A DNA stretch of 64,000 nt from Candidatus Aalborgicola defluviihabitans (GCA_016705575.1 JADIXX010000006.1:124001-188000); one strand, 5' to 3'. Positions 55,676-64,000 are shown, counted from the first letter of the stretch. The notes: a model not told the origin generated them from the letters alone. Translations and numbers: made by a program.

Positions 55676-56272
55676 CTAAACAGTGGCGTTGTTGGTGGCG
55701 CTGCCGCTGGATTTTCTGGCGGGCAGTGCCTTGTCCAGAAACCGGCGGCTGGCCGCCAAAATCTCTTTGCGGGTGCGCTCACTCTCCACTGCGCGCGCCA
55801 ACACCAAGGCGCCTACGCATTGGGCGATCAGTGCCCAGCCCGCGTCGGGGTCACCGGTGCGTTGGCTCCAGCTTTTTTGTGTGCGCTCAAGGGCGGCCTC
55901 CACCATGCTGCGCACCTCGGGACCAGCCTGTGCAATCTCCGCACCCAACGTGGGCAACACGCAGCCTAGTTCAGGATTGGCTGCATGGAAGCTGCTCAGG
56001 TAGTCGCGCAGGCACTTGGCCACGTGGTTGTCAGGCGAATCCTGGTTGCCAGCCAGCATGGCGCTGCTGTTGTCCATTTCCTGTGCAACCAGGGCCTCGA
56101 ACAAGGCCTGCTTGGACGGAAAGTGACTATAAAAAGCGCCGCCCGTCAGACCAATGGAGGCCATCAAGGCATCGATCCCCGTGGCCTTGAAACCTCCCTT
56201 TTTGGCAATGGCACGGCTGCTTTCCAGCAGCTTTTGGCGAGTCTCTTCCTTGTGGGTTTTGGCGTAGCGCAT
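55676..56272 (-). CDS. TetR-family transcriptional regulator
   Basis: This 198-residue repressor has the N-terminal TetR HTH (ETRQKLLESSRAIAKKGGFKATGIDALMASIGLTGGAFYSHFPSKQALFEALVA). The C-terminal ligand domain resembles the AcrR/YerC group. It probably controls its own operon with the SDR gene, and the divergent isomerase gene, through the 103-base intergenic region that holds a palindrome. Confidence 0.87.
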   Translation of the reverse strand: MRYAKTHKEETRQKLLESSRAIAKKGGFKATGIDALMASIGLTGGAFYSHFPSKQALFEALVAQEMDNSSAMLAGNQDSPDNHVAKCLRDYLSSFHAANPELGCVLPTLGAEIAQAGPEVRSMVEAALERTQKSWSQRTGDPDAGWALIAQCVGALVLARAVESERTRKEILAASRRFLDKALPARKSSGSATNNATV

Positions 56273-56309
56273 GGCGGGCTCCGGAAAAAAACGTATTTGA
56301 CTAGCGTAG

Positions 56310-56352
56310 TTGACAGTTTATAGTCGTTAGCATAACGCACGTTTATTAAACG
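56310..56352 (+). promoter_or_regulatory. Predicted promoter and operator of the DsbA-like isomerase gene
   Basis: TTGACA (56310-56315) and CATAAC (56331-56336) with a 15-base spacer could form a promoter. The perfect inverted repeat CGTTTA-T-TAAACG (56340-56352) follows at the likely start of transcription, where a TetR repressor would bind. Confidence 0.45.
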
Positions 56353-56375
56353 ATCATTTACCCATGGAGCCAACA

Positions 56376-56966
56376 ATGCCAAAAACTGCAGAATTCTTCT
56401 TTGATGTGGGCAGCCCCGCCAGCTACCTGGCGTGGACACAACTACCGGCCTTGTGCGCGCAGGCCGGTGCCACGCTGGTCTACAAACCCATGCTGCTGGG
56501 CGGCGTGTTCCAGGCCACTGGCAATGCCTCACCCGCCACGGTGGCGGCCAAGGGGCGGTACATGGTGGTGGACCTGGGTCGCTTTGCCAAACGCTACGGT
56601 GTGAAATTCAGGATGAACCCGCACTTTCCCATCAACACCCTGCAACTGATGCGCGCTGCCATCGGCGTGCAGCTGCGCCAGCCTGAGCGTTTTGCACTTT
56701 TTCTGAATGCAGTGTTCACGGCCCTGTGGGTCAACGGCGCCAACCTGAACGACCCAGCGGTGACAGCCGCGACACTGGTGGAAGCCGGTTTTGATCCGAC
56801 AGAAATATTCGCGTTGATCAACGATGCCGACATCAAGGCCGCTTTGAAAGCCAACACGGAAGACGCGGTTGCTCGCGGGGTGTTCGGTGCGCCCACCGTG
56901 TTCGTGGGCGATGCCATGTTCTTTGGTCAGGACCGGCTGGATTTTGTGAAAGAGGCGCTGGCCTGA
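56376..56966 (+). CDS. 2-hydroxychromene-2-carboxylate isomerase-like protein (DsbA fold)
   Basis: This 196-residue kappa-class GST/DsbA-fold protein starts EFFFDVGSPASYLAWTQLPAL, the typical HCCA isomerase start with Ser/Pro in place of the CxxC. Later parts are KPMLLGGVFQATGN, NPHFPINTLQLMRAA and GVFGAPTVFVGDAMFFGQDRLDFV. HCCA isomerase acts in naphthalene degradation, but most genomic members have unknown glutathione-dependent roles. ATG 56376 has GGAG upstream. Confidence 0.87.
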   Translation: MPKTAEFFFDVGSPASYLAWTQLPALCAQAGATLVYKPMLLGGVFQATGNASPATVAAKGRYMVVDLGRFAKRYGVKFRMNPHFPINTLQLMRAAIGVQLRQPERFALFLNAVFTALWVNGANLNDPAVTAATLVEAGFDPTEIFALINDADIKAALKANTEDAVARGVFGAPTVFVGDAMFFGQDRLDFVKEALA

Positions 56967-57059
56967 ACCACGCGCCAGCTATCGGGTACGCATCTCGAAG
57001 GTTGCGCTTCCATACCCGGAAATATCAGCAAGGTGATTCCTGCATTCAATTATCAAAAC

Positions 57060-57113
57060 GCTATTCAATTCGTAGCAATATTTTCATATTTTACGAGGGC
57101 TAGAGGTCGATTT
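57060..57113 (+). repeat. Dispersed intergenic repeat R1, copy 8
   Basis: TTCGTAGCAATATTTTCATATTTT runs into ACGAGGGCTAGAGGTCGATTT between convergent genes. The rest of 56967-57154 holds nothing I can assign. Confidence 0.65.
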
Positions 57114-57154
57114 GATCATCAGTCTTTTCTGTAAACAGCAACAATACCCAGGAG

Positions 57155-58114
57155 TTACACCAGCTGCAGCCGCGCCCGCGCGGCGGCGTATTCGCGCTTG
57201 AGTTGGGCCACATACTCGGCTGTGCCTTGCACCTTGTGGATGGCACCAATGCCCTGGCCGCAGCCCCAGATTTCCTTCCAAGCTTTGGCGGCACCGGCGC
57301 CGCCAAAGTTCATTTTGCTGGGGTCGCTGACCGGCAGATTCTCCGGGTCCAGACCGGCGGCGCGGATGCTGGGGGCCAGGTAGTTGCCATGTACACCGGT
57401 GAACAGGTTGCTGTAAACGATGTCGTCCGAAGTACCTTGCGCAATGGCTTCTTTGTAGGCATCAGCCGCGCGGGCCTCTTCGGTGGCGATGAACGCCGAG
57501 CCGATGTAGGCAAAGTCCGCACCCATGGCCTGGGCCGCCAGCACGGCGTCGCCGGTGGCGATGGCGCCTGACAGCACCAACGGGCCATCAAACCACTGGC
57601 GAATTTCCTGCACCAAGGCAAACGGGCTCTTCACGCCCGCGTGGCCGCCGGCACCGGCTGCCACAGCAATCAGGCCGTCAGCACCCTTTTCGATGGCCTT
57701 GTGCGCATGCTTGTTGTTGATGACATCGTGCAGCACCACGCCGCCATAGCTGTGGGCGGCGGCGTTGATGTCTTCGCGCGCGCCCAGGGATGTGATGATG
57801 ATGGGCACCTTGTACTTGACGCACATGGCCATGTCGTGTTCCAGCCGGTCGTTGCTCTTGTGCACGATCTGGTTGATGGCAAAGGGCGCGGCAGGCGCAT
57901 CCGGGTGCGCGGCGTTGTAGGTGGCCAGTGCTTCGGTGATCTCGATTAACCACTCTTCCAACTGCTCGGCCGGGCGGGCATTGAGCGCGGGCATAGAGCC
58001 CACAACGCCGCCTATGCACTGGGCAATGACCAGCTTGGGGTTGCTGATGATGAACAGCGGCGAACCGATGACAGGGAACGAGACGTGCGCCAGCGCGCCA
58101 GGGAGTTTGGTCAT
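57155..58114 (-). CDS. Nitronate monooxygenase / 2-nitropropane dioxygenase family
   Basis: This 319-residue FMN-dependent TIM barrel oxidises alkyl nitronates. Motifs include FPVIGSPLFIISNPKLVIAQCIGG near the start, GADGLIAVAAGAGGHAG for phosphate binding, and VLSGAIATGDAVLAAQAMGADFAYIGSAFIAT. Some homologues act as enoyl reductases, and its place beside acyl-CoA dehydrogenase leaves that open. Repeat R2 separates it from the acyl-CoA dehydrogenase gene upstream. Confidence 0.88.
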   Translation of the reverse strand: MTKLPGALAHVSFPVIGSPLFIISNPKLVIAQCIGGVVGSMPALNARPAEQLEEWLIEITEALATYNAAHPDAPAAPFAINQIVHKSNDRLEHDMAMCVKYKVPIIITSLGAREDINAAAHSYGGVVLHDVINNKHAHKAIEKGADGLIAVAAGAGGHAGVKSPFALVQEIRQWFDGPLVLSGAIATGDAVLAAQAMGADFAYIGSAFIATEEARAADAYKEAIAQGTSDDIVYSNLFTGVHGNYLAPSIRAAGLDPENLPVSDPSKMNFGGAGAAKAWKEIWGCGQGIGAIHKVQGTAEYVAQLKREYAAARARLQLV

Positions 58115-58124
58115 ATGTTTAGTC

Positions 58125-58160
58125 AGTTGAGGACAGAGCTAAGGATCTGTCCAGCAAGTT
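58125..58160 (-). repeat. Repeat R2 hairpin, copy 2
   Basis: GGACAGA (58131-58137) pairs with TCTGTCC (58146-58152), flanked by CAGTTGA and AGCAAGTTT as in copy 1 at 32101. It lies between two minus-strand genes. Confidence 0.75.
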
Positions 58161-58161
58161 T

Positions 58162-59982
58162 TTAAAAAGAATCTAGCGCCAAGGCTGTAACGCAGTCTGC
58201 GCCTTCAACGATACTGTCGCGCGTGCCAGGCGCCTTGACCAACAAGTGGTCCGCATAGAAACGTGCGGTGGTGATCTTGGCTTGCATAAAAGGCACATCG
58301 TTGCCAGCGGCGATCTGTTCTTGTGCCACCAACAATGCACGCGCCATCTGCCAACCCGCCATCACGTTACCGGCCAGCATCAGATAGGGCACGCTGCCTG
58401 AAAACACAGCATTGGGGCTGGCCTTGGTGTTGCCCGCCACAAAGTTCACCACATCAACAAAGGCCAGGCGTGCTGCCTTCAGGCGTTTGGCTACGGCCAC
58501 TGCATCTGCCGTGCCGCTCTTGAGCAATTCGGCTTCGGTCGTTTCAATTTGAGCCGCCAACGCCTTGCCGGTCTGGCCGCCATCACGTGAGGTTTTGCGG
58601 CCCACCAGGTCATTGGCCTGGATCGCGGTCGTGCCTTCGTAGATGGTCAAAATCTTGGCATCGCGGTAGTACTGGGCCACGCCGGTTTCTTCAATGAAAC
58701 CCATGCCGCCGTGCACCTGCACGGCCAGCGAGGTGACCTCCAGACTCATCTCGGTGCTGTAGCCCTTAATCAGCGGCACCATGAATTCATAGAAGGTCTG
58801 GTTGACCTTGCGCACTTCAGCATCGGGGTGGTGATGGGCTGCGTCGTAGGCACTGGCGGCCACACTGGCCATGGCACGGCAGCCTTCCACGTAGGCGCGC
58901 ATGGTCATGAGCATGCGACGCACATCAGGATGGTGAATGATGGACGCACCGGCTGCGATGCTTCCGTCCACAGGGCGACTCTGCACGCGCTCGCGCGCGA
59001 AACGCGCTGCAGTCTGGTAAGCACGCTCGGCGATGGCAATGCCCTGCACGCCCACGCCATAGCGGGCCGCATTCATCATGATGAACATGTACTCCAGGCC
59101 GCGGTTTTCCTGGCCTACCAGGTAGCCCACGGCACCGGGTCCGGCGCCGTTTGCACATACCGCCGCCGTGCCGTCGCCAAACTGCAGCACGGCAGTGGGG
59201 CTGGCCTTGATGCCCATCTTGTGTTCGATACTGACGCAATGCACGTCATTGCGCGCACCCAGGCTGCCGTCTTTGTTGACCATGAACTTGGGCACCACAA
59301 ACAGGCTAATGCCCTTCACGCCTTCGGGCGCGCCCTGCACACGGGCCAGCACCAGATGGACGATGTTTTCGGCCATATCGTGCTCACCCCAGGTGATGAA
59401 AATTTTGGTGCCAAAAATCTTGTAGGTGCCGTCGGGCTGGGGTTCGGCGCGGGTGCGCACGGCGGCTAAATCGCTGCCGGCCTGGGGCTCGGTCAGGTTC
59501 ATGGTGCCGGTCCACTTGCCGGCCACCAGGTTTTCCAGATACGTGGCCTTGAGCTCGTCGGAGCCAGCCGTGAGCAGGGCTTCAATGGCGCCATCGCTGA
59601 GCAGCGGGCACAGGGCGAAACTCATATTGGCGCTGTTGAACATTTCACCGCACACCGAGCCAATGGTCTTGGGCAAGCCCTGGCCACCAAAGTCCACCGG
59701 GTGCTGCAGCCCCTGCCAGCCGCCTTCGGTAAACATCTTGAAGGCGTCCTTGAAACCCGGCGTTGCGGTGACCACGCCGTCTTTCCAGCTTGACGGGTTC
59801 TTGTCGCCTTCCCAATTCAGCGGCGCCAAAACGCCTTCGGTGAATTTGGCAGCCTCTTCCAGCACCGCTTGCGCCGTGTCCAGACCCGCATCTTCAAAGC
59901 CAGGAATCTGGGCAATATGGTCGATCTTGGCCAGATGCTCGATGTTGAACAGCATGTCTTTGACAGGGGCGACGTAGCTCAT
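58162..59982 (-). CDS. Acyl-CoA dehydrogenase (long, with C-terminal extension)
   Basis: This 606-residue FAD enzyme introduces the alpha-beta double bond of acyl-CoA and passes electrons to ETF. Motifs are MNLTEPQAGSDLAAVRTRA, GEHDMAENIVHLVLARV, IEHKMGIKASPTAVL and QVHGGMGFIEETGVAQYYRDAKILTIYEGTTAIQANDLVGRK. A C-terminal extension of about 120 residues is typical of this FadE-like subgroup. It lies downstream of etfBA on the same strand, its electron acceptor. Confidence 0.93.
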   Translation of the reverse strand: MSYVAPVKDMLFNIEHLAKIDHIAQIPGFEDAGLDTAQAVLEEAAKFTEGVLAPLNWEGDKNPSSWKDGVVTATPGFKDAFKMFTEGGWQGLQHPVDFGGQGLPKTIGSVCGEMFNSANMSFALCPLLSDGAIEALLTAGSDELKATYLENLVAGKWTGTMNLTEPQAGSDLAAVRTRAEPQPDGTYKIFGTKIFITWGEHDMAENIVHLVLARVQGAPEGVKGISLFVVPKFMVNKDGSLGARNDVHCVSIEHKMGIKASPTAVLQFGDGTAAVCANGAGPGAVGYLVGQENRGLEYMFIMMNAARYGVGVQGIAIAERAYQTAARFARERVQSRPVDGSIAAGASIIHHPDVRRMLMTMRAYVEGCRAMASVAASAYDAAHHHPDAEVRKVNQTFYEFMVPLIKGYSTEMSLEVTSLAVQVHGGMGFIEETGVAQYYRDAKILTIYEGTTAIQANDLVGRKTSRDGGQTGKALAAQIETTEAELLKSGTADAVAVAKRLKAARLAFVDVVNFVAGNTKASPNAVFSGSVPYLMLAGNVMAGWQMARALLVAQEQIAAGNDVPFMQAKITTARFYADHLLVKAPGTRDSIVEGADCVTALALDSF

Positions 59983-60027
59983 GGGGTACTCCGGAAGAAG
60001 CGCAAACGCAAAAATTCAACTCAAACG

Positions 60028-60056
60028 AAAAAAGGGCATCGCAAGCGATGCCCTTT
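60028..60056 (-). terminator. Rho-independent terminator of the etfBA operon
   Basis: On the minus strand, AAAGGGCATCGC-TTG-CGATGCCC is followed by a T run of six or more. It sits just after the etfA stop and before the acyl-CoA dehydrogenase start, so these units are at least partly separate. Confidence 0.9.
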
Positions 60057-60068
60057 CAGGATCCGCAC

Positions 60069-61001
60069 TTACAGTGCAGCAACCAGCTCAGGCACTGCCA
60101 CAAACAAATCAGCCTCCAGACCATAGTCGGCCACGCTGAAAATGGGCGCCTCAACGTCCTTGTTGATAGCCACGATTACCTTGGAGTCCTTCATGCCGGC
60201 CAAATGCTGGATGGCTCCGCTGATGCCCACGGCAATATAAAGCTGGGGTGCAACGATCTTGCCGGTCTGGCCCACCTGCAGGTCGTTGGCGGCATAGCCG
60301 GCATCCACCGCAGCGCGGCTGGCGCCAATAGCCGCGCCAAGCTTGTCGGCCAACGGGGTCAGGACTTCATTGAACTTCTCGGAGGAACCCAGGGCACGGC
60401 CCCCCGAGACAATGATCTTGGCAGCGGTGAGTTCGGGACGGTCGTTTTTGGCGATTTCTGAACCCACATAGCTGGACTGGGCACTGGCGGCCGAAGCGGC
60501 CAGTGTCTCGACGGCGGCGCTGCCACCGGTGGCAGCAGCGGGGTCAAAGTTGGTGGTGCGCACGGTGACGACCTTGGTGGCGTCGCTGCTTTGTACCGTG
60601 GCAATGGCGTTACCGGCGTAGATAGGGCGCTCAAAAGTGTCGGGGCTGATCACCTTGGTGATGTCGCTGATCTGGCCCACATCCAGCTTGGCGGCCACGC
60701 GCGGGGCAACGTTCTTGCCGGAGGCAGTAGCAGGAAACAGGATGTGGCTGTAATTGGCGGCAATGGCCACCACCTGGGCCATCACGTTTTCCGCCAGGCC
60801 ATGTGCCAAAGCGTCGCTGTCGGCGTGCAGCACTTTGGCTACACCCGCAATTTGGGCGGCGGCGGCAGCGGCGGCGGCCGCATTGCTACCGGCCACCAGG
60901 ACGTGGACGTCGCCACCGCACTGCAGGGCGGCGGTAACGGTGTTGAGGGTGGCACCCTTGATGGATGCGTTGTCGTGTTCGGCGATGACGAGTGCGGTCA
61001 T
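60069..61001 (-). CDS. etfA: Electron transfer flavoprotein alpha subunit
   Basis: This 310-residue FAD-binding subunit takes electrons from acyl-CoA dehydrogenases to the quinone pool. FAD motifs are visible: SGGRALGSSEKFNEVL, GASRAAVDAGYAANDLQVGQTGKIVAPQLYIAVGISGAIQHLAGM, and INKDVEAPIFSVADYGLEADLF at the C-terminus. It is coupled to etfB 11 bases upstream. Confidence 0.95.
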   Translation of the reverse strand: MTALVIAEHDNASIKGATLNTVTAALQCGGDVHVLVAGSNAAAAAAAAAQIAGVAKVLHADSDALAHGLAENVMAQVVAIAANYSHILFPATASGKNVAPRVAAKLDVGQISDITKVISPDTFERPIYAGNAIATVQSSDATKVVTVRTTNFDPAAATGGSAAVETLAASAASAQSSYVGSEIAKNDRPELTAAKIIVSGGRALGSSEKFNEVLTPLADKLGAAIGASRAAVDAGYAANDLQVGQTGKIVAPQLYIAVGISGAIQHLAGMKDSKVIVAINKDVEAPIFSVADYGLEADLFVAVPELVAAL

Positions 61002-61012
61002 TTTTTCGGTCC

Positions 61013-61762
61013 TCAGATTACTTTGGCTTCGGTCTTGAGCTTGGCTACCAGGGTGGCCACATCAGGCACCTTGATACCGGCGCTGCGCTTCGGTGGCTCA
61101 ACGACTTTGAGGGTCTTGATGCGCGGGGTGACATTGACGCCCAGGGCCTCGGGGGTGAGGATTTCCAGGGGCTTTTTCTTGGCCTTCATGATGTTGGGCA
61201 GTGTCACGTAGCGCGGCTCATTCAGGCGCAGGTCAGTGGTAACAACGGCGGGCATACTTAGGGACAAGGTCTCGGAGCCACCATCCACTTCGCGGGTGAT
61301 GTGGGCTTTGCCATCGACAATTTCAACCTTGCTGGCAAACGTGCCCTGGGGCAGGTCCGCCAGGGCGGCGAGCATTTGACCGGTTTGGTTGCAGTCGTCA
61401 TCAATGGCTTGTTTGCCCAGAATGATGAGGCCGGGTTGCTCTTTGTCAACCAATGCCTTGAGCAGCTTGGCCACGGCCAAAGGCTGGAGTTCTTCACTGG
61501 TTTCAACCAAGATGGCACGGTCGGCACCAATAGCCATGGCAGTACGCAAGGTTTCCTGGCATTGCGCCACGCCGCACGAGACAGCGATGACTTCCGTAAC
61601 AATGCCTTTTTCCTTGAGACGAACCGCTTCTTCAATGGCAATTTCGTCAAAGGGGTTCATGCTCATCTTCACGTTGGCGATGTCCACGCCACTGCCGTCC
61701 GACTTGACACGGACCTTGACGTTGTAATCGACCACGCGCTTTACGCTTACCAGGACTTTCAT
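61013..61762 (-). CDS. etfB: Electron transfer flavoprotein beta subunit
   Basis: This 249-residue AMP-binding subunit partners EtfA. Motifs are KVLVSVKRVVDYNVKVRVKSDGSGVD, NPFDEIAIEEAVRLKEKG, DDDCNQTGQMLAALADLPQGTFAS and TTDLRLNEPRYVTLPNIMKAKKKPL. It is the first gene of the operon. The 192-base region upstream holds a promoter and an imperfect palindrome. Confidence 0.95.
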   Translation of the reverse strand: MKVLVSVKRVVDYNVKVRVKSDGSGVDIANVKMSMNPFDEIAIEEAVRLKEKGIVTEVIAVSCGVAQCQETLRTAMAIGADRAILVETSEELQPLAVAKLLKALVDKEQPGLIILGKQAIDDDCNQTGQMLAALADLPQGTFASKVEIVDGKAHITREVDGGSETLSLSMPAVVTTDLRLNEPRYVTLPNIMKAKKKPLEILTPEALGVNVTPRIKTLKVVEPPKRSAGIKVPDVATLVAKLKTEAKVI

Positions 61763-61883
61763 TGCTGCCGCTCCAGATAGTTACTAATTAGTTGGACTTG
61801 ACGTAGACGTCAACCTTGGGATTCTATTCTGTGCCACCCCTGCCATTCCTCGCTTGGATGACCTTCATGCACGCAACACAAAA

Positions 61884-61911
61884 TAGAACGATCGTGCTTT
61901 TTTGAATTATA
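61884..61911 (-). promoter_or_regulatory. Predicted etfBA promoter with overlapping operator
   Basis: On the minus strand TATAAT (61911-61906) lies downstream of a weak -35. It is followed within seven bases by the imperfect palindrome AAGCACGA-TCGTTCTA (61899-61884). This position fits a repressor; TetR-type fatty-acid regulators of betaproteobacteria use sites of this general form, from memory and unverified. Confidence 0.5.
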
Positions 61912-61954
61912 ACCCCACATTCAGAAATTGAAACGGGATTTTGTCGCCGCAAAA

Positions 61955-63235
61955 TCAGTGCATGTGGACCACCCGTTGCGGGAAGGGAATGTCAATATTG
62001 TTGGCCCGAAGTGCCGCCAGAATGGCCAGATTGACCAATGAACGCAGATTGCCTTGTCCGTTCTCGGGGTCACCAATCCAGTAGCCCACCGTGAATTCAA
62101 GCCCGTCCGCACCAAATGCGGACAGGGCCACGCTGGGCGCGGGGTCGCGCAACACGCGCTGCTGCGCCAAAGCGGCGTCCAGCAACAGTTGCATGACCAC
62201 ATTCACATCACTGTCGTACCCGACCGAAACAACGGTGGACTGCCAAACTCTGGTATCGGCAAGGGAATAGTTCTCGACCCGGCTGGTAATGAGCAACTCA
62301 TTGGGAACAATGGATTCCCGCCCAGTCAACGATCGAATCACCGTGTAGCGGGCGTTGATTTGCGTAATGATTCCCTCGAAGCCATCCACCCGAACGCTGT
62401 CCCCAATGCGCATACTGCGCTCGGCCAGAATCACAAAGCCACTGATGTAATTGGCCGCCAGCTTTTGCAAGCCGAAGCCAATACCCACCCCAATCGCGCC
62501 GCCCAACACGGAGAGGGCCGTCAGATCAATGCCAGCCGCCGACAGGGCCAGCATCAAGCCGACAAACATCAACAATGCGCGGGTGGCATTGCTCACCGCC
62601 ATGCGCAGCGACAATTCGCTCCCGGTGGCTGCGCGCAGCAAGCGCGTCTCCAGTGCCGACGAAATCCACAGGGCGATGATGAGCACCCCACTGGCCGTGA
62701 GCAACCCCTCGATAAGGTTGCGCACCGACAGCGTGCCGCTGCCCACCTTCCAGGTGATCTGGTCCAACTCATTGAGCACCACGGGCAGCAGGCCGCTAAC
62801 CCACAACACCATGACCAGCCAGGCGACCCACGATATGGTGTGTTCTAGTGAACGCGCCCACCGTGCTTCCCTAAAAGCAGCCCGCAGCACCTTGACCCCG
62901 ATGCGAATAACCACCAGCGCAACCAGCGCGGGAATCACCACCTTGAACACCGCCAGCGGCACCATTTGCTCGGTCAATCTGCGCGCTACAAAGCCAAGGC
63001 ACAGCAGCACCAGCGGAAACAGCACACCATCCACATTGCGTTTGCCGAACCAGATCGAGCGCTCGCCGGCCGGACTAAACGCCCGGCGCAAGCCTGCCAC
63101 CAGTAGCCAAGCCATGCCGACACAGGCGATCAATACGGCCAGTTCCACCAGCACCGTGGGTTGAACGAAGGCGCGCAGCCAGCCTTCCAGATCGTCGATG
63201 GGCTGAGGCGTTGGAATTTTCAAGCTACTTGCCAT
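61955..63235 (-). CDS. MscS-family mechanosensitive ion channel
   Basis: This protein of about 426 residues has several N-terminal TM helices (LVELAVLIACVGMAWLLVAGL, FPLVLLCLGFVARRL, VVIPALVALVVIRIGVKVL). The conserved pore helix and MscS core follow (GGAIGVGIGFGLQKLAANYISGFVILAERSMRIGDSVRVDGFEGIITQINARYTVI), then the beta and C-terminal domains. It releases solutes on hypo-osmotic shock. ATG 63235 lies one base after the stop of the deacetylase-family gene, so the two are co-translated. Confidence 0.9.
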   Translation of the reverse strand: MASSLKIPTPQPIDDLEGWLRAFVQPTVLVELAVLIACVGMAWLLVAGLRRAFSPAGERSIWFGKRNVDGVLFPLVLLCLGFVARRLTEQMVPLAVFKVVIPALVALVVIRIGVKVLRAAFREARWARSLEHTISWVAWLVMVLWVSGLLPVVLNELDQITWKVGSGTLSVRNLIEGLLTASGVLIIALWISSALETRLLRAATGSELSLRMAVSNATRALLMFVGLMLALSAAGIDLTALSVLGGAIGVGIGFGLQKLAANYISGFVILAERSMRIGDSVRVDGFEGIITQINARYTVIRSLTGRESIVPNELLITSRVENYSLADTRVWQSTVVSVGYDSDVNVVMQLLLDAALAQQRVLRDPAPSVALSAFGADGLEFTVGYWIGDPENGQGNLRSLVNLAILAALRANNIDIPFPQRVVHMH

Positions 63236-63236
63236 A

Positions 63237-64000
63237 TCAAAGGCCTGCGAGCACGCGCACATGCGCTTCCACGCTGCGCGCCAGTGCGTCCAGGCTGTAA
63301 CCACCTTCCAGGCAGGACACGATACGCCCCTGCGCATGGCGGTCGGCAACACGCATGATGCACTCTGTCATCCAGGCGTAGTCCGACTCCACCAAGCCCA
63401 TTTGCCCCATTTCATCCTCGCGGTGGGCGTCAAAACCGGCACTGATAAAGATCATCTCCGGCTGGTAGGCCTCCAGCCGGGGTAGCCAGTAGGTTTCCAC
63501 CAGTTCGCGCACCAGCGGCCCCTTGGTATAGGCGGGCACCGGCAGGTTGACCAGGTTGCTGGCGTGCGAATGGGCACCGCCTTCCGGGTAGAACGGATGC
63601 TGATAGAAACTCACCATCAGGATACGCTGGTCACCGGCCACGATGTCTTCCGTGCCATTGCCGTGGTGCACATCAAAATCCACAATGGCCACACGCTTGA
63701 GGCCATGGCGCTCCAGCGCGTACCGCGCGGCGATGGCCACGTTGTTGAAAAAGCAGAACCCCATGGCCTTGTTGCGGCAGGCGTGGTGGCCCGGTGGGCG
63801 AACGGAGCAAAACGCGTTGGCCAGCTCGCCGGCCATCACCGCATCGGTGGCGGCGAGGGCGGCACCTGCTGCGCTCAGGGCGGCATCCCAAGTGTGGACG
63901 TTGATGGAGGTGTCGGGGTCAATAGGCGCGTGGGCCGGGCCGCCGGCATTGATGTCGTCACGCAGCCCGTCGGTCAAACCACGCAACGCGGCCACATGCA
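63237..64000 (-). CDS. Histone deacetylase family protein, 3' part (5' end outside window)
   Basis: This is the C-terminal 254 or so residues of an arginase/deacetylase-fold zinc hydrolase (acetylpolyamine amidohydrolase/HDAC class II type). Metal-site motifs are intact: VRPPGHHACRNKAMGFCFFNNVAIAA, VDFDVHHGNGTED with the Asp/His ligands, and ISAGFDAHREDEMGQM. The frame remains open to the window edge, so the start and about 60-80 residues are missing. Substrates could be acetylated polyamines, lysines or other amides. Confidence 0.9.
   Translation of the reverse strand, partial: HVAALRGLTDGLRDDINAGGPAHAPIDPDTSINVHTWDAALSAAGAALAATDAVMAGELANAFCSVRPPGHHACRNKAMGFCFFNNVAIAARYALERHGLKRVAIVDFDVHHGNGTEDIVAGDQRILMVSFYQHPFYPEGGAHSHASNLVNLPVPAYTKGPLVRELVETYWLPRLEAYQPEMIFISAGFDAHREDEMGQMGLVESDYAWMTECIMRVADRHAQGRIVSCLEGGYSLDALARSVEAHVRVLAGL

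Overview
The window reads as chromosomal DNA of a betaproteobacterium of the family Comamonadaceae, most like Rhodoferax or a close relative. The evidence is the high-GC core-gene repertoire (dnaG-rpoD, grpE-dnaK-dnaJ, etfBA, maeB with a phosphotransacetylase-like tail, an rpoD with a long Lys/Ala-rich N-terminus) and small dispersed intergenic repeats of the kind I know from this family. Genus placement is inference. There is no phage, insertion sequence, CRISPR array or integron. No gene-free stretch exceeds about 300 bases.

Layout. 1-10 kb holds the 3' part of dinG, an adenosine-kinase-like PfkB kinase, ferredoxin-NADP reductase, maeB, pfkA, a thioredoxin-like protein and alaS. 10-20 kb is an apparent catabolic and uptake cassette: a divergent MocR/GabR-type regulator, then gabT, a four-component polyamine-type ABC importer, a guanidinobutyrase/agmatinase-family ureohydrolase and gabD, followed by tRNA-Gly(CCC). 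20-26 kb has small envelope proteins, a periplasmic binding protein and a HlyD/MacB-like export system. 26-29.2 kb is the oddest stretch: an FmdE-like protein facing an sdhC-sdhD-sdhB set with no sdhA, then a CBS-domain protein. 29-38 kb has a His-tailed DMT permease, glucokinase, 3-oxoacid CoA-transferase and a PAS-LuxR regulator with an RND pump. 38-46 kb has two AhpD/CMD-fold proteins, gamma-glutamyltransferase, dnaG, rpoD and aroE. 47-54.8 kb has a winged-helix regulator, an FKBP, the heat-shock operon with a recognisable sigma-32 promoter, a beta-CASP hydrolase, trhO and a GST. 54.9-64 kb has an SDR/TetR/DsbA-like cluster, nitronate monooxygenase, acyl-CoA dehydrogenase, etfBA, an MscS channel and the 3' part of a histone-deacetylase-family gene.

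A dominant technical feature is that eight genes between about 3.4 and 28.8 kb (maeB, pfkA, alaS, the first importer permease, gabD, the MacB-like permease, the FmdE-like gene and the CBS gene) are broken by single-base indels, nearly all in short homopolymers. No gene from 29.2 to 64 kb shows one. Because alaS is normally essential and carries three, I read these as sequencing or assembly errors. I give whole-gene spans with corrected lengths for these genes.

The most interesting biological leads are the sdhA-less succinate dehydrogenase set, the self-contained guanidinobutyrate/GABA cassette, the His-rich DMT permease, a dispersed repeat (R1) that appears to supply the C-terminal codons of an efflux adaptor, the long structured rpoD leader, and an SDR whose catalytic Tyr is Phe.
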